Below, piece after piece: positions 41,942 to 44,270 of a stretch of DNA of 44,270 nt. The notes under the pieces are model-generated. The model was not told where the DNA came from. It worked only from the letters and a program-made list of their open reading frames with translations, and ran no database searches. The position numbers were made by a program, and so were the translations under genes. The DNA comes from Spirogloea muscicola (Eukaryota; Streptophyta; Zygnematophyceae; Spirogloeales; Spirogloeaceae). How positions within the stretch are numbered: the stretch's first letter is position 1; each line of letters starts with the position of its first letter. The stretch lies in the NCBI GenBank assembly GCA_009602725.1, contig WELB01000120.1, positions 326,576-370,845 on the forward strand. Reading direction: 5' to 3'.

Positions 41942-44270
41942 TAGGGCGGGGTGATCTGCAAGCAGCGCATCCCGGGCAGAGCGGAGAGCCGCCTGGAAGG
42001 GGTCGGGCCAGTCTCCACGTCCGCTGCCGCCTGCTCCAGAAGGCGACCCCCATGCCGCATGAAACGCTGGGACACCGACGACGCAACCTGCGCACAGCTC
42101 CCCAGGTGCGCTGCCCGGCAGGCACGAGCCAGCGGACGGCAGCCCAGACCCCCGCGGCTCACAGGCAGGGAGGCCTGGTGCACGGCAGCCGGCGTCGCCA
42201 GGAAGGCCGGGTGTTGGATCAGGGCCGCCGCGCTGGCGAGGATACCTGCATCAAAGGTTGCATAGGCAGCCTGCGCCGCCGGGGAGGGGGGGAGGGCTCG
42301 CGCCAGGTACTGAGGACGTTGGGCAATGCTTCGCGTCAGCATGGCGAGCCCTAGCTGCATGTCGCGCAGCTCTGGGAGGCGGGCTGCCGGCCTGAGTTGC
42401 TCCTGCAGCTTGCTCCGCAGCTGCTCGTCCACGAAGGCCGGAGAGCCCAAGGGAACCCCGAGGAGTGGGAGGCCCCCCGCTGGTGTCTGACAGCCGGAGG
42501 GTAGGCGGAGGAGGGCTGGCAACCCTTGTGGGGACCAAGCGCTGCACTTCGACGCGCGGATGTCCAGGCCGATCTCCGTCAGCTGCGCCTCAAGGGTGGC
42601 AAAGGCAGCCAAGACCTCGTCTGCGGGCCCGACTAGGGTGGTGTCGTCGGCATACGTGGGCATGAGGACGCCCGGGTGAGCAGCTGCCGTGGCCTTCAGG
42701 GCACGGTCGTGGGCCAGCGCGTAGAAGAACCCCGCCAGCGGGTCCCCCTGATGCGTGCCTGTGGAAGACTGAAGGACCTCCACCCCTCCGGCGCCAAGCC
42801 GCCATAGGAGATCACTGGGCTGGCCGTAGCCCAGCCGGAATAACGGCAGCAGGGTGGGGAAGGCGTCACGGAGCTCCTCGGCGACAGCTCCGCGGTCGAC
42901 GCAGTTGAATGCATTGCGGACGTCCACTGCCAACACCACCCACTCGGGGTGCAAGTCGAGGGAGGCCCGCACCCCATGGACCACTGCTTCGCCACCACTC
43001 CGCAGGCCTGCGCCATACTGGTGTGGGGCCAGATGTGTCTGGGCCGCAGCGGCGTGCTGTTGCCAGAGTGCCCGGCCCACCAGGCGGTACAGAACCTCGC
43101 CGATGGCGATGGGGCGGACGCCGCCATTGGCCTTGCTGAGGGCTAGTAGGGTGCTGGCGCAGAGCACACTGCGGATGCTGGCAGGGATGTGACCCCGGGC
43201 CATGTGTTGGCACACCTGGTGCAGCCCCCGAAAGTCCGCCTCGTCCCCCTCGAGGAAGAGCTCCCTCAAATGCTCCGTGACCATGCGCGAGGGGCCGCCT
43301 GCAGCTGCGCGCCGGCTGCTCTGCAAGGCCTTGCGGAAGGCTGCCGCATCAAGGGCCACCTCCGCCTGCGGGACGTAGGAAGCCAACCACAAAGGCAGGG
43401 GAGAGCGTGCCGGGGGGTGGAGGGACGAGAGGGCTTCCCGCGTGGCCTCAGTCGCCGGCGCCAACACCGAATCATCAAGCGCCTGGACGGCTCTTGAGAG
43501 CTCCCCGGCATGGCCATACCGAAGAACGCGGCGGACACTGGCCGCCCTGTCAGACGAAGGTGCTGTCTGCGAAGTGCGGCGGCCTGCCGAGGCCGCAGCC
43601 ACTGCAGCGTCGTGCCGCGCCAAGAGCTCCTCCCATCGCCCGCACTCAAAGAGGTAGATGCGGTCCAGGAGCAGCTGGCGGCCTTGGCCGTGGCCCTGGG
43701 TGGGTGCTCGCCCGAGCAGCAGCCTGGGGAAGAGGATGAAGACTTTCCAGGCGGCCGCGTCCCTGTGGTCGACCACGATGCGCTGCAGAACGGGGTGGAG
43801 GGCACGGCGCAGGTGTGGGCGCGCCCACCGCGGCACATGGCGCAGGAGTGGGAGAGCCTCCTGGCGGTGGACCACATCCAGGTCAAGGTCCGCCGCCCAT
43901 TGCCAGTGGTGGGGACTTGGAGGGGTCGGCCCTGCTGGGACACGCCGGCCTGGGCTGCCACCACGGCCGCGGCCGCCCGCTGCGGATGTGGCCCGCGTCT
44001 GTGCAGCACGATTGGCCTGCTGCTGGCAAGCGTGCTCGTGTGAGGTCTGCGCATGCTGGGTTGGCCAGGGGCGCTGACAGTGCCGGCACCGTAGAGGCTC
44101 GGACGGAGAAGGCGGCGGTGATGACGAGGCGGGTGGCTGGCTCAGCGGCGGGGGGCGCGGGGCAGGCGGCGGCGACCAAGGCGGCGACGGTGGTGACGCT
44201 GGCGTCGGCGACGGCGGCGGTGTCGGAGGCGGCGGGGAGGGTGAGGATGGTGACGACGGCGGGGCGGGTG
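41941..44270 (-). CDS. Non-LTR ORF, part 1: zinc finger and reverse transcriptase
   Basis: The frame is open from the window edge to a stop at 41943-41941, over 770 codons, with no start visible. Near 44090 it encodes LRCRHCQRPWPTQHAQTSHE followed by HAC, a Cys-X2-Cys-X12-His-X3-Cys zinc-finger pattern like the N-terminal DNA-binding fingers of R2-type elements. RT motifs: RAAAGGPSRMVTEHL, SKANGGVRPIAIGEVLYRLV, VVLAVDVRNAFNCVDRGAV (motif A), STGTHQGDPLAGFFYALAHD (motif B) and MPTYADDTTLVGPADEVLAA (motif C; YADD codons at 42654-42643), then KCSAWSPQGL. Polymerase motifs are intact. The C-terminal frame shifts by one base near 42000-42015. Confidence 0.88.
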   Translation of the reverse strand, partial: PAPPSSPSSPSPPPPTPPPSPTPASPPSPPWSPPPAPRPPPLSQPPASSSPPPSPSEPLRCRHCQRPWPTQHAQTSHEHACQQQANRAAQTRATSAAGGRGRGGSPGRRVPAGPTPPSPHHWQWAADLDLDVVHRQEALPLLRHVPRWARPHLRRALHPVLQRIVVDHRDAAAWKVFILFPRLLLGRAPTQGHGQGRQLLLDRIYLFECGRWEELLARHDAAVAAASAGRRTSQTAPSSDRAASVRRVLRYGHAGELSRAVQALDDSVLAPATEATREALSSLHPPARSPLPLWLASYVPQAEVALDAAAFRKALQSSRRAAAGGPSRMVTEHLRELFLEGDEADFRGLHQVCQHMARGHIPASIRSVLCASTLLALSKANGGVRPIAIGEVLYRLVGRALWQQHAAAAQTHLAPHQYGAGLRSGGEAVVHGVRASLDLHPEWVVLAVDVRNAFNCVDRGAVAEELRDAFPTLLPLFRLGYGQPSDLLWRLGAGGVEVLQSSTGTHQGDPLAGFFYALAHDRALKATAAAHPGVLMPTYADDTTLVGPADEVLAAFATLEAQLTEIGLDIRASKCSAWSPQGLPALLRLPSGCQTPAGGLPLLGVPLGSPAFVDEQLRSKLQEQLRPAARLPELRDMQLGLAMLTRSIAQRPQYLARALPPSPAAQAAYATFDAGILASAAALIQHPAFLATPAAVHQASLPVSRGGLGCRPLARACRAAHLGSCAQVASSVSQRFMRHGGRLLEQAAADVETGPTPSRRLSALPGMRCLQITPP

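Larger units (their letters stand above)
40926..44270 (-). mobile_element. Near full-length non-LTR retrotransposon, probably with restriction-like endonuclease (R2-like)
   Basis: The element reads from beyond 44270 to about 40926 on the minus strand. It has an N-terminal zinc finger, RT, a cysteine/histidine knuckle and an endonuclease-like C-terminus in two frames separated by one frameshift near 42000-42015. There is only about 30 bases between its stop (40957-40955) and the LTR remnant, and the hairpin tail seen in other copies is absent. It is the likely parent type of the many truncated C-termini at 2.6, 17.9 and 32-34 kb, though their lengths and tails vary. Confidence 0.85.

Overview
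This is a eukaryotic, intron-rich nuclear window. I place it most likely in a green alga (Chlorophyta). The SUMO ligase has the plant-type SAP-PHD-PINIT-SP-RING order with a C-terminal SUMO-interacting motif, the CDC27 and O-fucosyltransferase genes are plant-like, exons are GC- and alanine-rich beside AT-richer introns, and a chromovirus is present. The species cannot be told. Two single N bases (9947, 25544) show it is a draft assembly.

Layout. Positions 1-2056 (+) hold the 3' part of an unrecognised six-exon gene. A decayed retroelement tail follows near 2560-2990. Positions 3142-6145 (+) hold a seven-exon plant-type O-fucosyltransferase gene whose exon phases all agree (538 aa). Positions 8216-9946 (-) hold a TMEM53/DUF829-family gene lacking its start. 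Positions 10897-14974 (+) hold an alanine-rich coiled-coil gene of unknown role. Positions 15604-16457 (-) hold a two-exon Yippee-like gene. Positions 16700-18950 are a nest of retroelement tails. I find no supported gene in 18960-20769. Positions 20770-25474 (-) hold a SIZ1-type SUMO E3 ligase. Positions 26488-31687 (-) hold CDC27/APC3, resolved to 18 exons and 749 aa.

From about 31.8 kb to the end the window is almost all mobile DNA. First comes a pile of at least five 5'-truncated copies of the C-terminus and 3' tail of one non-LTR retrotransposon family (32.05-34.23 kb). Next is a decayed Ty3/gypsy chromovirus on the minus strand (34,248 to about 40,923) with a complete 736-bp 3' LTR, a PPT, a PBS matching initiator-tRNA-Met, gag, protease, RT, RNase H, integrase and a chromodomain. 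It is interrupted by a 1.1-kb nested insertion and carries an inverted copy of gag in its leader. Last is a near full-length non-LTR retrotransposon (minus strand, 40,926 to beyond 44,270), apparently inserted into the chromovirus 5' LTR.

The host genes look like unrelated housekeeping genes (ubiquitin ligase core, SUMO ligase, glycosyltransferase, small zinc protein), not an operon or cluster. The most unusual material is in the mobile elements: the inverted gag duplication, the conserved 3'-terminal hairpin of the non-LTR family, and the head-to-tail stacking of its truncated ends. Three introns with GC instead of GT donors are also inferred in three different genes.
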